A stretch of 64,000 nucleotides of DNA from assembly GCA_963714205.1 (NCBI GenBank), contig CAVQNQ010000002.1, forward strand, positions 496,001 through 560,000, given 5' to 3'. Below the pieces are notes generated by a model that saw only the letters and a program-made list of their open reading frames with translations, was not told the DNA's origin and made no database searches. The DNA is from CAVQNQ01 sp963714205 (GTDB lineage: Bacteria > Acidobacteriota > Terriglobia > Bryobacterales > Bryobacteraceae). The position numbers were made by a program, and so were the translations under genes. This document shows, piece after piece, positions 26,265 to 34,690 of the stretch (its first letter is position 1; the number at the start of each line of letters is the position of its first letter).

Positions 26265-28981
26265 TTATCCTCCGCGAGAGCGACGCTCTCATGATCGTGG
26301 ATAGCCTGGCGCTCGTTGTTATCTTCCGGACTCAGCCGCCGCCGCGCCTGGGTAATCGACTGCGAAGATTCGTCGGCTTTGAAGCGCTGGAACAGCTTCT
26401 CTTCCCGCTGCGTCGCGGGGAGATTGCCCAAGCCGCGGTAGCAGAGCATGAGGGTATAGTGCATCTGAAGGTCCTCCGGATCGACGTCGTTCACGGCCTT
26501 TAGGGTCTCCACGGCAGCCGCGTATTGACGTTTGAGAAACTGCACGCGGGCGATCTGGTTCAGCACCACGCGATCGCGCGGGTATTGCGCGCGCGCCACC
26601 GCCAGCGAACGGAGCGCGCCATCGTAATCTCCGTCGGCCTTCTCGACCGCGGCCAGGAAGAACATAACACGGCCGAGTTGCGGGCGGATGGCCAGCGCGC
26701 GCGCTAGGTACGGCTTGGCGGCGTCGGTCTCGCCCTCCTGAATCAACGCCCGAGCCACGTTGAGCCAGCCATCGGCGTACTCCGGATCGGCCTCGGTGAC
26801 ACGCCTGAAGGCATACTCCGCGCCTTTCAGATCGCCCTGCAGCAACAGCCCAATGCCCCAATCGTTCCAGCGTTCGCGATCCTGCTTCCGGACCGCCGGC
26901 GTCCAGACCGGCGTTCCCAGCGGCACCGTCGCATGCGCCTCCGCCAGGGTGACGATCGGCAGGTCGGGAATCGATCCGCGGATCTTCCCGGATACATTCG
27001 AAGGTATGTGTGATGGCAGAAATGAGTAAGTCAGACTATTAAATTCCTTTGTGAGCAATGCCCGGTCTTGTCCTGGTTTGGGCACGCCGGCATAAGCGAA
27101 TTGCGTGTAATACCAGGAGAACTTACGGTAGTTCAGACGGGCGGAGATATGAATCGGCCCCTTGGCGTTGCGCGGCGTTTTTAGCAGGTAATGCACCACG
27201 TCGGCGGCGCCCGGGGGAATCAGTCTTACATAGAGCAAACTGCGGGATTGCCAGGCGTTACGCTTGTTGATCGGGTTTCCTGCGCTGTCAAGCTGAAACG
27301 AGCGATAGAAGTGCGCTCCCGGTTCCACGGGGCCCTTTCCATCGTTCTCCACTTTGCCGCTCCAGAAGAGGACGCGGCCATTGTCGTCCTTGACCTGCAA
27401 TTCCAGCCACGTATCGAAAGCATCCACCGTTCCAGCGGGAAAGAAATGCCCGATCTTGCGCGTTCGCACCACCACGTCCACACGGACGGTTGAGCCGGGC
27501 TCGAGACGTGTTTCGGCGGAACCAACCGGCGCGGCGAGCTCTCCGACCTCCCGAATCATTGTGGGACCCGATTGTTCGGCTTCTTCTCCAACCGCAAAAG
27601 TCGAATTGGCCTCGACGGCGTCGCTCCGCCGGATCATAGCGGTCTGTCCCGCAACGGCGTTTGCTGGCGACAGCGCAAAGATATCCACCGAGATGAATCC
27701 CGATTGGAGAAACTTCTCGGTGGCCTGTAACTGGCCCTCGTCCCGCTCGACATACGGGACAGCCGTATTAGCCGCCGCGAAACGGTGCGAATGGACCTTG
27801 CCTTCGCGATTGCCCGGGTCGCGCGAAGCTACCAGCGGCATGTGGCAATCGGCGCAAGCCATGGATCTATCGGGGTAATAGAAGGAGCGCGCGCCCTGGC
27901 CGGAGACGCCGCTGGCCTGCCAATTGTCGTAATCGTCGAACCCTCGAAACCAGCGGTAATTGTTCACCGGCACATCCAAATGGACCTTGTGGCACGCCGC
28001 GCAGAACTCCGCTTCGCGCATGAACGGCTTCAGGAATGTCTGCCGGTGAGGCCGCGGATTGAGATAAGTCAGAAAGGAAGCGGCAGCCCGGATCGGGCGG
28101 CTGTGACTCGAAGCTAACTCATGGAGCGGAGGGTATTCCACCACGAAATCGGAGTTACCCATGGTGCTTCCCACGTGGACAATGGCGTGGCAGGACATAC
28201 AACCCAGGCCCGCCTGCGCTTCCGGGGTGTCGATTTGTTCGGAGATAGGCCTGTCGAAACGGCCGTTGAAAAATACCGCGTGATCGTGGCATCCGGCGCA
28301 CCATTTGCTGCCGTACGTTCCCGTCACGCTCTGCATGTATTCGATGGATTTTCGATAGAACTGATTATTGAACGATGCCATGTGGTGCATCGAACTCTTC
28401 CATTGTTCGTAGATATCTTTGTGGCACTCGCCGCAGGTTTGCGAATCCATGAAGAAGTTGGAGGGGATCGTCCGCCCGGTGGTGGTGCGCGCGGCGGACG
28501 GCGAAAAGGGTGATTGCGCGCCCAGGCCCTCCTCGTCCATCGAAAGCGGAGGCGATGGAGGATTGCGGATCCGGCCGGTCGGGTCAGGATGAATGCGGCC
28601 CCACACGGCCGCCGATACCGGGAGCAGTAGGGCGACGATACAGGCGGGAACCACTATAGGAAGCCGGCGCCGGAAACGGAAAGCAACTAACGCCGCCGCA
28701 GTGATTCCGAGCGCAATGTGCAGCCACAGAATATAGCGGTGATCGAGCGTGTTGCCAATGAAAACGAGGGGCAGGGCCACGCAACCGGCCGCCAGAAGAG
28801 CTCCGCCTTCACGCGGATAGCGCTTCAGGGCCCACGCGGCCGCCGCCATCAGCAGCAGACCCGCCCCGAGGTGCGCCACCACGTTCCCCATGTAGAAGAG
28901 GGACGCGGCCGGATAAGCCGCAAGGTAGCCGCTGTTGAGAAGCAGGAAGACAAACAAAGCGGCAGCGATTCGGACTTTCAT
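26261..28981 (-). CDS. Membrane multihaem cytochrome c with C-terminal TPR
   Basis: The 906-residue protein joins three parts. Residues 1-130 hold four or five hydrophobic helices with His residues (VVAHLGAGLL, LWLHIALGIT) that could be a membrane anchor or b-haem site. Residues about 180-385 carry five CxxCH haem sites: CGECH at 183, CAGCH at 228, CMSCH at 261, CAACH at 327 and CADCH at 376. About residues 385-690 form a domain without recognised motifs, and about 690-880 hold TPR units (YADGWLNVARALIQEGETDA). It starts the operon that includes CRTAC1 B and the porin. It looks like an electron-transfer protein linked to the periplasm. The five-haem count and CADCHMPL ending resemble cytochromes of the c554/octahaem type, but the family is not certain. 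Confidence 0.83.
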   Translation of the reverse strand: MKVRIAAALFVFLLLNSGYLAAYPAASLFYMGNVVAHLGAGLLLMAAAAWALKRYPREGGALLAAGCVALPLVFIGNTLDHRYILWLHIALGITAAALVAFRFRRRLPIVVPACIVALLLPVSAAVWGRIHPDPTGRIRNPPSPPLSMDEEGLGAQSPFSPSAARTTTGRTIPSNFFMDSQTCGECHKDIYEQWKSSMHHMASFNNQFYRKSIEYMQSVTGTYGSKWCAGCHDHAVFFNGRFDRPISEQIDTPEAQAGLGCMSCHAIVHVGSTMGNSDFVVEYPPLHELASSHSRPIRAAASFLTYLNPRPHRQTFLKPFMREAEFCAACHKVHLDVPVNNYRWFRGFDDYDNWQASGVSGQGARSFYYPDRSMACADCHMPLVASRDPGNREGKVHSHRFAAANTAVPYVERDEGQLQATEKFLQSGFISVDIFALSPANAVAGQTAMIRRSDAVEANSTFAVGEEAEQSGPTMIREVGELAAPVGSAETRLEPGSTVRVDVVVRTRKIGHFFPAGTVDAFDTWLELQVKDDNGRVLFWSGKVENDGKGPVEPGAHFYRSFQLDSAGNPINKRNAWQSRSLLYVRLIPPGAADVVHYLLKTPRNAKGPIHISARLNYRKFSWYYTQFAYAGVPKPGQDRALLTKEFNSLTYSFLPSHIPSNVSGKIRGSIPDLPIVTLAEAHATVPLGTPVWTPAVRKQDRERWNDWGIGLLLQGDLKGAEYAFRRVTEADPEYADGWLNVARALIQEGETDAAKPYLARALAIRPQLGRVMFFLAAVEKADGDYDGALRSLAVARAQYPRDRVVLNQIARVQFLKRQYAAAVETLKAVNDVDPEDLQMHYTLMLCYRGLGNLPATQREEKLFQRFKADESSQSITQARRRLSPEDNNERQAIHDHESVALAEDK

Positions 28982-29040
28982 GTTATTCCCTGAAGCGTAG
29001 GGCTGAAGCGATCCAGTTACTTCTTCACGAACGTGAATGA

Positions 29041-29069
29041 ATCGTACTATGAGGCGGAACTAGCGGCAA
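29041..29069 (-). promoter_or_regulatory. Candidate promoter of the cytochrome-CRTAC1-porin operon
   Basis: Reading the minus strand, TTGCCG (29069-29064) and TACGAT (29046-29041) are 17 bases apart, 60 bases upstream of ATG 28981. Neither hexamer is perfect. It lies in the 130-base gap after the gene that ends at 29112. Confidence 0.33.
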
Positions 29070-29111
29070 TAATGGAAAGCTACTAAGCTGAGGCGCTGGG
29101 TGTTCCGATTC

Positions 29112-30854
29112 TTACATCCTCGGATGTGCCTGCCGCGGCTCTTCCACCTTGAGGATTTGGTCGGCGGCCACGGCGCCCAGTTTCTGGATCTGACCGCGCG
29201 GCCAGCGGATCTCGAGCGACCGGACCTGCTTTTCGGCGCCGAGCCCGAAATGCACGCGCTTATCGCTCGACGACATGAAGCCGACGCTCACCGAGACGTG
29301 GTTGTACAGCACCCGGCCGGATGCGGTGGTCAACTTCACCTGCGCGCCAATCGCATCGCGATTGCTTTCGGTCCCGACCAGCTCGAGCATCAGCCAGTGG
29401 TTGCCGTTGTCGGCGGAGTTCATCAGAATGCGGGGCGCTTCATTCAGCGACGTGACCACCAGGTCCAGAAAGCCGTCGTTGTTCAAGTCTCCGAACGCGG
29501 AGCCGCGCTGGTACCCTACCCGGAGAAAATCCGCGCCCATCGCCGCCGACACATCATGGAATGTGCCGCCGACGTTCCGGAACATGGTGTCGTGCTGGCG
29601 CAGGTCGGGCGAGGTGTTCTCGACATCGCCGTTAGCGGAGTACAGGTCTTTCCATCCATCGTTGTCGTAATCGATGAAGCCGTTGCTCCAGCCGGAAAGA
29701 CGTTCGCTGAGAGGCCGTAACCGGACCTGCTCGGGGTTGTACCGGAAAAAGCCGCCGCGGTTCTGGTAAAGCTGCCAGACCTGCCCCATGAGGTTGTTGG
29801 AGAAGATATCGACCCGACCATCGTTGTCGTAGTCTTTGGCGTCGCTGCCCATGGAAGAGACCGCTTGCGCGTCGTCGTTGAAGGCCACGCCCAGTTCCAG
29901 GCCTTTTTCCTGGAACGTGCCGTTCCCCTTGTTGATGAAAAGTGAATTCGCCTCCGTATCGTTGGAGATGAAAACGTCCTGGTATCCGTCTCCGTTGAAA
30001 TCCGCGATCGAAATTCCCATCCCCTTTCCGGGCGCGGCCGCGAAGCCCGACTTCTCCGTCACATCCTCGAACTTGCCGTGGCCAAGGTTGTGATAGAGGC
30101 GGTGGGGGACGCTCTTGTAGTAGGTCGGACTGCAGTAGATATCCAGGCCTTCCTTGATGCACCGCCTGTCCGTCTCCGGAGTCCAGATGGTGTAGTTGGC
30201 CACCACCAGGTCCAGCAAGCCGTCGTTGTCGTAATCGAACCACGCCGCGGCCACGCTCAGGGTTGCCGTGGGCAGGCTGTCGAGACCGGATTGCGCGGTG
30301 ACGTCCGTGAAAGTTCCGTCGCCATTGTTGTGATAGAGAGTGTTCTGGCCGGTGCCGACGACGAATAGGTCCTCGAAGCCATCGTTGTCGTAGTCGCCCA
30401 CCGCGACTCCAAGGTTGTATCCGAGGTTCTTGCCGGCCAGTCCCGCCTTTCTCGTGACATCCTCGAAGACGCCGTTTCCTTTGTTGTGGAGCAGGCAGTT
30501 GTAAAAGCTGGGATCCGTTTTCTTCATCTCCGGTATCTTGGCGCCGTTGGTGAAGAAGATATCCATTTTGCCGTCGTTGTCGTAATCGAAGATCGCCACA
30601 CCGCCGGCCATCGGCTGCAGAAAGTACTTCCGCGGCGAAAGATCGTTCTTCGTGATGTACGAAAACTGAGATCGCGCGGCTATGTCGGTGAAGTGGGGCT
30701 GTTTGGGCGGGGACGGCCGCGGCCGCTCGGCCTGGAATGCGCCCAGACAAGCCATGAAGATCGAGAGCACAGCGGCGGATATCAGCCAACCGGCCAGACG
30801 CTTGACCCCCCGAGGACAGTCCCATCCCCGCCCGTACTTTTCAATTTCTCTCAA
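29112..30854 (-). CDS. CRTAC1-family protein C (FG-GAP/VCBS plus ASPIC/UnbV)
   Basis: The start is placed at TTG 30854 (LREIEKYGRGW) because GAGGGAG lies five bases upstream. The longer frame from 31004 would overlap the upstream TPR gene. The 580-residue product has a signal or anchor near residues 20-40 (LAGWLISAAVLSIFMACLGA). It then has TKNDLSPRKYFLQPMAGGVA, blades with loops DYDNDGKMDIFF, DYDNDGFEDLFV, DYDNDGLLDLVV and DFNGDGYQDVFI, and ends SVGFMSSSDKRVHFGLGAEK. The Cys pair is C-x7-YC (RCIKEGLDIYC). Blade architecture matches protein A. It follows the TPR gene by 28 bases, in the reverse order from the pair at 31943-34458. Confidence 0.85.
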   Translation of the reverse strand: MREIEKYGRGWDCPRGVKRLAGWLISAAVLSIFMACLGAFQAERPRPSPPKQPHFTDIAARSQFSYITKNDLSPRKYFLQPMAGGVAIFDYDNDGKMDIFFTNGAKIPEMKKTDPSFYNCLLHNKGNGVFEDVTRKAGLAGKNLGYNLGVAVGDYDNDGFEDLFVVGTGQNTLYHNNGDGTFTDVTAQSGLDSLPTATLSVAAAWFDYDNDGLLDLVVANYTIWTPETDRRCIKEGLDIYCSPTYYKSVPHRLYHNLGHGKFEDVTEKSGFAAAPGKGMGISIADFNGDGYQDVFISNDTEANSLFINKGNGTFQEKGLELGVAFNDDAQAVSSMGSDAKDYDNDGRVDIFSNNLMGQVWQLYQNRGGFFRYNPEQVRLRPLSERLSGWSNGFIDYDNDGWKDLYSANGDVENTSPDLRQHDTMFRNVGGTFHDVSAAMGADFLRVGYQRGSAFGDLNNDGFLDLVVTSLNEAPRILMNSADNGNHWLMLELVGTESNRDAIGAQVKLTTASGRVLYNHVSVSVGFMSSSDKRVHFGLGAEKQVRSLEIRWPRGQIQKLGAVAADQILKVEEPRQAHPRM

Positions 30855-30882
30855 AACTTCTCCCTCGCTGAGGCGATGGCAC

Positions 30883-31773
30883 CTATCTCCCGTCTTGCGC
30901 CTGGGCAGCCCGGATTGCGGCGGCGTGTTCCGCCGCTCGCCGTTCGTCGCCATCGGCCTGATAGGCCCGCGCCAGCAGGTAGTGAATCTGAACCTCAGCC
31001 ACATCTTCGATCGGAAGCTGGAGCGCCGCCTCTCCGGCTTTGACCGCGCCCTTCGGATCTCCCTTTTTCAGCAGCAATTGCCCAAGCTCATAGTAGAGGT
31101 CCCGGTGGTTGGGAAACAGCGTGAGAGCGCGGTTCACCACCTTGGCGCAGTCGTCCAGGCGTCCCAGCGCCTGGAGAACGCGCGAGTAGGCCACCAGAGT
31201 ATATGGGTCGGGCGCGCCCGCGGCCTCCGCCAGTTTGACCGCCTGCTCATCGTACGTGAGAGCGGTTCGCGCGTCGCCGAGGCGCTCGTATGCCATTCCT
31301 AGATAGAGTGACGTATGCGCGTCCCGCGGATTCAGTTTTCGCGCCGCCTGCAATTCAGAGATGGAGCGCGGCCAATCGCCACGGAGGTAATACCAGAATC
31401 CGTAGAGGAAGCGGACGTACCAGGAGGCCGGATCGGCCTCGACGGCCCGCTTCAGGCACTCGCCGGCGATCTCGAGCCGGTTCGCTGAAATAGCGATCTT
31501 GGCCTTGAGGGTCAAGGCCGGAACATACCTGGGATCCGCGCTTAAGGCCTCTTCCAAGGCAGCCACGCTCTGCGCCAGATTCTTCTGTTCAAAAAACTCA
31601 TTGGCCCGAGCGTAGGCCTGTTGCGCCTCCGACACGGCGGCGCTCGCCGGCGGCGCGGCGGTATCCGGCGCTTGGGCGGCCGCGACCCCCAGAAACAGAG
31701 CTGGCAATAGCGGTATCCAACCACTCACGGCAGGGAAACCCGTTTTGCGCCACCGTCCGAACAGACTTATCAT
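30883..31773 (-). CDS. Secreted TPR protein, partner of CRTAC1 C
   Basis: The 296-residue product has a signal peptide ending LFLGVAAAQAP and about seven TPR-like units. Long stretches match the TPR protein at 33637 (AGECLKRAVEADPASW, RFLYGFWYYLRGDW, NPRDAHTSLYLGMAYERLGD), so the two are close paralogues. It is first in its operon and is followed by CRTAC1 C. Its ATG faces the divergent CRTAC1 D gene across 169 bases, which presumably hold both promoters. No clear hexamers were identified there. Confidence 0.82.
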   Translation of the reverse strand: MISLFGRWRKTGFPAVSGWIPLLPALFLGVAAAQAPDTAAPPASAAVSEAQQAYARANEFFEQKNLAQSVAALEEALSADPRYVPALTLKAKIAISANRLEIAGECLKRAVEADPASWYVRFLYGFWYYLRGDWPRSISELQAARKLNPRDAHTSLYLGMAYERLGDARTALTYDEQAVKLAEAAGAPDPYTLVAYSRVLQALGRLDDCAKVVNRALTLFPNHRDLYYELGQLLLKKGDPKGAVKAGEAALQLPIEDVAEVQIHYLLARAYQADGDERRAAEHAAAIRAAQAQDGR

Positions 31774-31942
31774 CCCGGAGCGAGCGGCGCCGACACCTCA
31801 TTGTCGGGCAGCCCCCGGCCCTCGTCAAGAGGAGGCATCCTGGGTTCGGCTGGGGAGCGCGTCGGCGCCGCCGCGGTCTCGGCAAACAGACCGGCGTTGT
31901 ATGCTTGGAGTCATTGGCAGGAGATTTCGAAGGGAGGTGAAG

Positions 31943-33640
31943 GTGAAGGGTTCCCCCGCGATTGCCGTTTTCATCTGCGCCGCCGCTGCGGCGGTCTGCG
32001 CCGCCACCGCGGCGATCTGGGCTGCCACCGCGGCGGCCCCGATCCAGTTCAGGGAGGTGGCGGCGAAATCCGGGCTGCATTTCCAGCTCAATAACGGCGC
32101 CACGGGCCGCTTCCGGCAGGTGGAACTAATGACCGGGGGAGTGGCCGCTTTGGATTACAACAACGACGGCTGCGCCGACATCTATTTTGCAAACGGCGCG
32201 GCTCTTCCCTCCCTGGAAAAGACGTCGCCGGAATTCTACAACCGCCTCTATCGCAACAACTGCGACATGACCTTCACCGATGTCACCGAGGAAGCCGGCG
32301 TCGCCGGGGCCGGCTACTCGATGGCGGTGGCCGCCGGCGACTACAACAACGATGGGTTTACCGACATTTTCGTCGCTGGAGTGAACCGCAACATCCTGTA
32401 CCAGAACCTCGGTAATGGGAAGTTTCGCGACGTTACCGCGCAGGCCGGCCTCATGGGAGTCGACCCCCAACGCGGCAAGCCTTGGTCCGTCTCGGCCGGG
32501 TGGTTCGACTACGACAACGATGGCTGGCTGGATCTGTTCGTCTCCAATTATGTCGCCTGGGACCCCCGCACGGAACCCTCTTGCGGGATTCCGGGTAATC
32601 CCATCTACTGTCACCCGGACGACTATCCCGGTCTTTCCAACCAACTCTTCCACAATAACCACGACGGCACTTTCACGGACGTCTCGGAATCCTCCGGGAT
32701 AGCCCGCCATATCGGCAAGGGCATGGGTGTGGTGTTCGCGGATTTCGACCAGGATGGGTTCACGGATATCTTTGTCGCCAACGACTCGGTGCGCGGCGTG
32801 CTGTTCCACAACCAGGGCAACGGTACTTTCAAGGAAATGGGCCTGGAGTCCGGCGTGGCGTTGCGCGAGGACGGCTCGCCGATTGCGGGCATGGGGGCAG
32901 ATTTCCGCGACCTCGACAATGACGGCTTGCCCGACCTGGTCGAGTCCGGCATGATGAACGACTCCTTCCTGCTCTTCCGCAACCTCGGGAAACGATATCA
33001 GTTCGAGGATTGGGGCGAGCGTTCCGGCATTCTGGCGGGCACGCGGCAGCTTACCGGCTGGGGCCTGGGGGCGTACGATTTCGATAACGACGGCTGGAAG
33101 GACCTGTTCTTCGCGCTCTCGCACTTCCCCAACCTGGAACGTTTCATCGGGCGCCCCGTGGCGCTGCCCAACAAGGTCTTCAGGAATATCGGCGGCAAGC
33201 GCTTCGAAGACGTCTCCGCTACCGCGGGAGAGGATTTTCAGAAACCGGCCATGCACCACGGAGCGGCGTTCGCGGACTTCGATAACGACGGGCGGATCGA
33301 TGCCGTGGTGTCGGTCTTGAACGGTCCCGCCAAGCTCTACCGCAATGTCACGCCGAATGCCGGCCATTGGCTGGCCTTCAAACTCGAAGGAACGCGCAGC
33401 AATCGGCAGGGGCTGGGCGCGGTGATCCGTGTGACGCTCCCGGACGGGCGCACTCTGACGAACCACGCTACTACTTCGGTCGGATATGCCTCTTCAAGCG
33501 AGGCTCTGGTGCGTTTCGGGCTAGGCGCGAACGAGCGCGCACGCCGGGTGGAGGTGCGCTGGCCGGGCGCGGGTTCACAGGTTCTGACGGACGTAGCGGC
33601 CGACCATGTAGTCGAGGTGAAGGAGGCTCCGGCCCCATGA
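31943..33640 (+). CDS. CRTAC1-family protein D (FG-GAP/VCBS plus ASPIC/UnbV)
   Basis: The start is GTG 31943 with GGGAGG (31932-31937) five bases upstream; the N-terminal extension of the longer frame reads as leader. The 565-residue product has an Ala-rich signal (FICAAAAAVCAATAAIWA), MTGGVAALDYNNDGCADIYF at blade 1, loops DYNNDGFTDIFV, DYDNDGWLDLFV and DFDQDGFTDIFV, and SVGYASSSEALVRFGLG at the end. The Cys pair is C-x7-YC (SCGIPGNPIYC). It overlaps the TPR gene that follows by ATGA (33637-33640). Confidence 0.86.
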   Translation: MKGSPAIAVFICAAAAAVCAATAAIWAATAAAPIQFREVAAKSGLHFQLNNGATGRFRQVELMTGGVAALDYNNDGCADIYFANGAALPSLEKTSPEFYNRLYRNNCDMTFTDVTEEAGVAGAGYSMAVAAGDYNNDGFTDIFVAGVNRNILYQNLGNGKFRDVTAQAGLMGVDPQRGKPWSVSAGWFDYDNDGWLDLFVSNYVAWDPRTEPSCGIPGNPIYCHPDDYPGLSNQLFHNNHDGTFTDVSESSGIARHIGKGMGVVFADFDQDGFTDIFVANDSVRGVLFHNQGNGTFKEMGLESGVALREDGSPIAGMGADFRDLDNDGLPDLVESGMMNDSFLLFRNLGKRYQFEDWGERSGILAGTRQLTGWGLGAYDFDNDGWKDLFFALSHFPNLERFIGRPVALPNKVFRNIGGKRFEDVSATAGEDFQKPAMHHGAAFADFDNDGRIDAVVSVLNGPAKLYRNVTPNAGHWLAFKLEGTRSNRQGLGAVIRVTLPDGRTLTNHATTSVGYASSSEALVRFGLGANERARRVEVRWPGAGSQVLTDVAADHVVEVKEAPAP

Positions 33641-34458
33641 AACAAGCGCTTCTGGCTTCTTTGGCGTTCCTGCTGGCGGGCGCGGCCGCCGCGCAAACCC
33701 CCGCCGCCATGCGCGCGATGCAGGCCTACGCCAGAGCCAATAGACTGTTCGAGCAGAACCAGTTACCACAGAGCCTGGCGGCTCTGGAGGAAGCCCTGGC
33801 AGCGGATCCCAACAATGTTCCGGCGCTGACGCTGAAGGCCAAGATCGCCATGGGGGCGAATCGCTTCGACGTGGCAGGCGAATGCCTCGAGCGTGCCGTG
33901 GCCGCCGATCCGTCTTCCTGGTACGCCCGCTTCCTGTATGGATTCTGGTACTACCTGCGGGACGATTGGTCGCGGGCCCTCGCCGAGCTGAACGCCGCGC
34001 ACAAGCTGAATCCCCGCGACGCCCGCTCGCCGCTGTATCTCGCATTGACCTACGAGCGCCTCGGGGATTTACAGAAAGCCATCGCATTTTCCGACGAAGC
34101 CGTCCGGCTGGAGGAGGCCGCGGGCAAGCCCGGTGCGAACAGCCTGCTGACCTCCGCGCGGCTTCTGCAACAGGCCGGCCGGCTTGCCGACTGCGGCAAG
34201 GTCCTGAACCGGGCGCTCGAACTGTACCCCAACTCACGTGACGTCCATTACGAGAATGGGCGCCTGTTGTTGAAGAAGGGCGATGCCCGGGGCGCGGCGG
34301 CGGCGGGCGAAGAAGCCCTTCGCATGCCGCCCGAGGATGTCACCGATCTGCAGGTTCGATATCTGCTCGTCCGAGCCTACGAGAGGGCGGGCGAAGACCG
34401 GCTTGCCGCTCAACAGGCGGCGGCTATACGGGCCGCCGAGGCGGCAGCGGGGAGATAA
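33637..34458 (+). CDS. Secreted TPR protein, partner of CRTAC1 D
   Basis: ATG 33637 overlaps the CRTAC1 stop (ATGA). The 273-residue product has a signal (LASLAFLLAGAAAAQ) and about seven TPR-like units. It is the close paralogue of the protein at 30883: both share AGECLxRAVxADPxSWY, RFLYGFWYYLR and a C-terminal RAYxxxGExRxAxxxAAAIR. The likeness extends over the whole length. Unlike the left copy, it is encoded after its CRTAC1. The 232 bases between its stop and the next ATG hold the promoter of TonB receptor 2. Confidence 0.82.
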   Translation: MKQALLASLAFLLAGAAAAQTPAAMRAMQAYARANRLFEQNQLPQSLAALEEALAADPNNVPALTLKAKIAMGANRFDVAGECLERAVAADPSSWYARFLYGFWYYLRDDWSRALAELNAAHKLNPRDARSPLYLALTYERLGDLQKAIAFSDEAVRLEEAAGKPGANSLLTSARLLQQAGRLADCGKVLNRALELYPNSRDVHYENGRLLLKKGDARGAAAAGEEALRMPPEDVTDLQVRYLLVRAYERAGEDRLAAQQAAAIRAAEAAAGR

Positions 34459-34543
34459 TCCCCAGGCCCCGCCGCGCCTGCCAGCCGAGGGCAAAAGCGT
34501 AGTCAAGCAGCCGAAATTCGCATTCGGCGGGCCGGTTAGTGCT

Positions 34544-34580
34544 TTAATATTAAGGAAACAAAGGAAATATAGTCCTTGAC
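34544..34580 (+). promoter_or_regulatory. Palindrome and -35 element before TonB receptor 2
   Basis: TTAATATTAA (34544-34553) is a perfect 10-base palindrome, 21 bases upstream of a consensus TTGACA (34575-34580). A second -35-like TTGACC lies at 34602 with TATTAT at 34623, 15 bases apart. The first TTGACA has no good -10 at 17 bases (AAAATT), so which pair is used is uncertain. The same TTGACA element precedes TonB receptor 1. A 6-bp stem (GCCGAA/TTCGGC, 34510-34528) lies further upstream. Confidence 0.4.
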
Positions 34581-34690
34581 AAATCCTTGGGTTGAGGCAA
34601 AATTGACCCAATAGTATTTTTGTATTATCACCAACGCTGCTTGTTGGTAGTCCCGCTTCTCGAAACTAGCTTTGAAAGAGGAATGCAAGC

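Noticed and set aside
29112..34458. Simple inverted duplication
   Set aside because: Gene order inside the two pairs differs, so a plain inverted copy does not fit.
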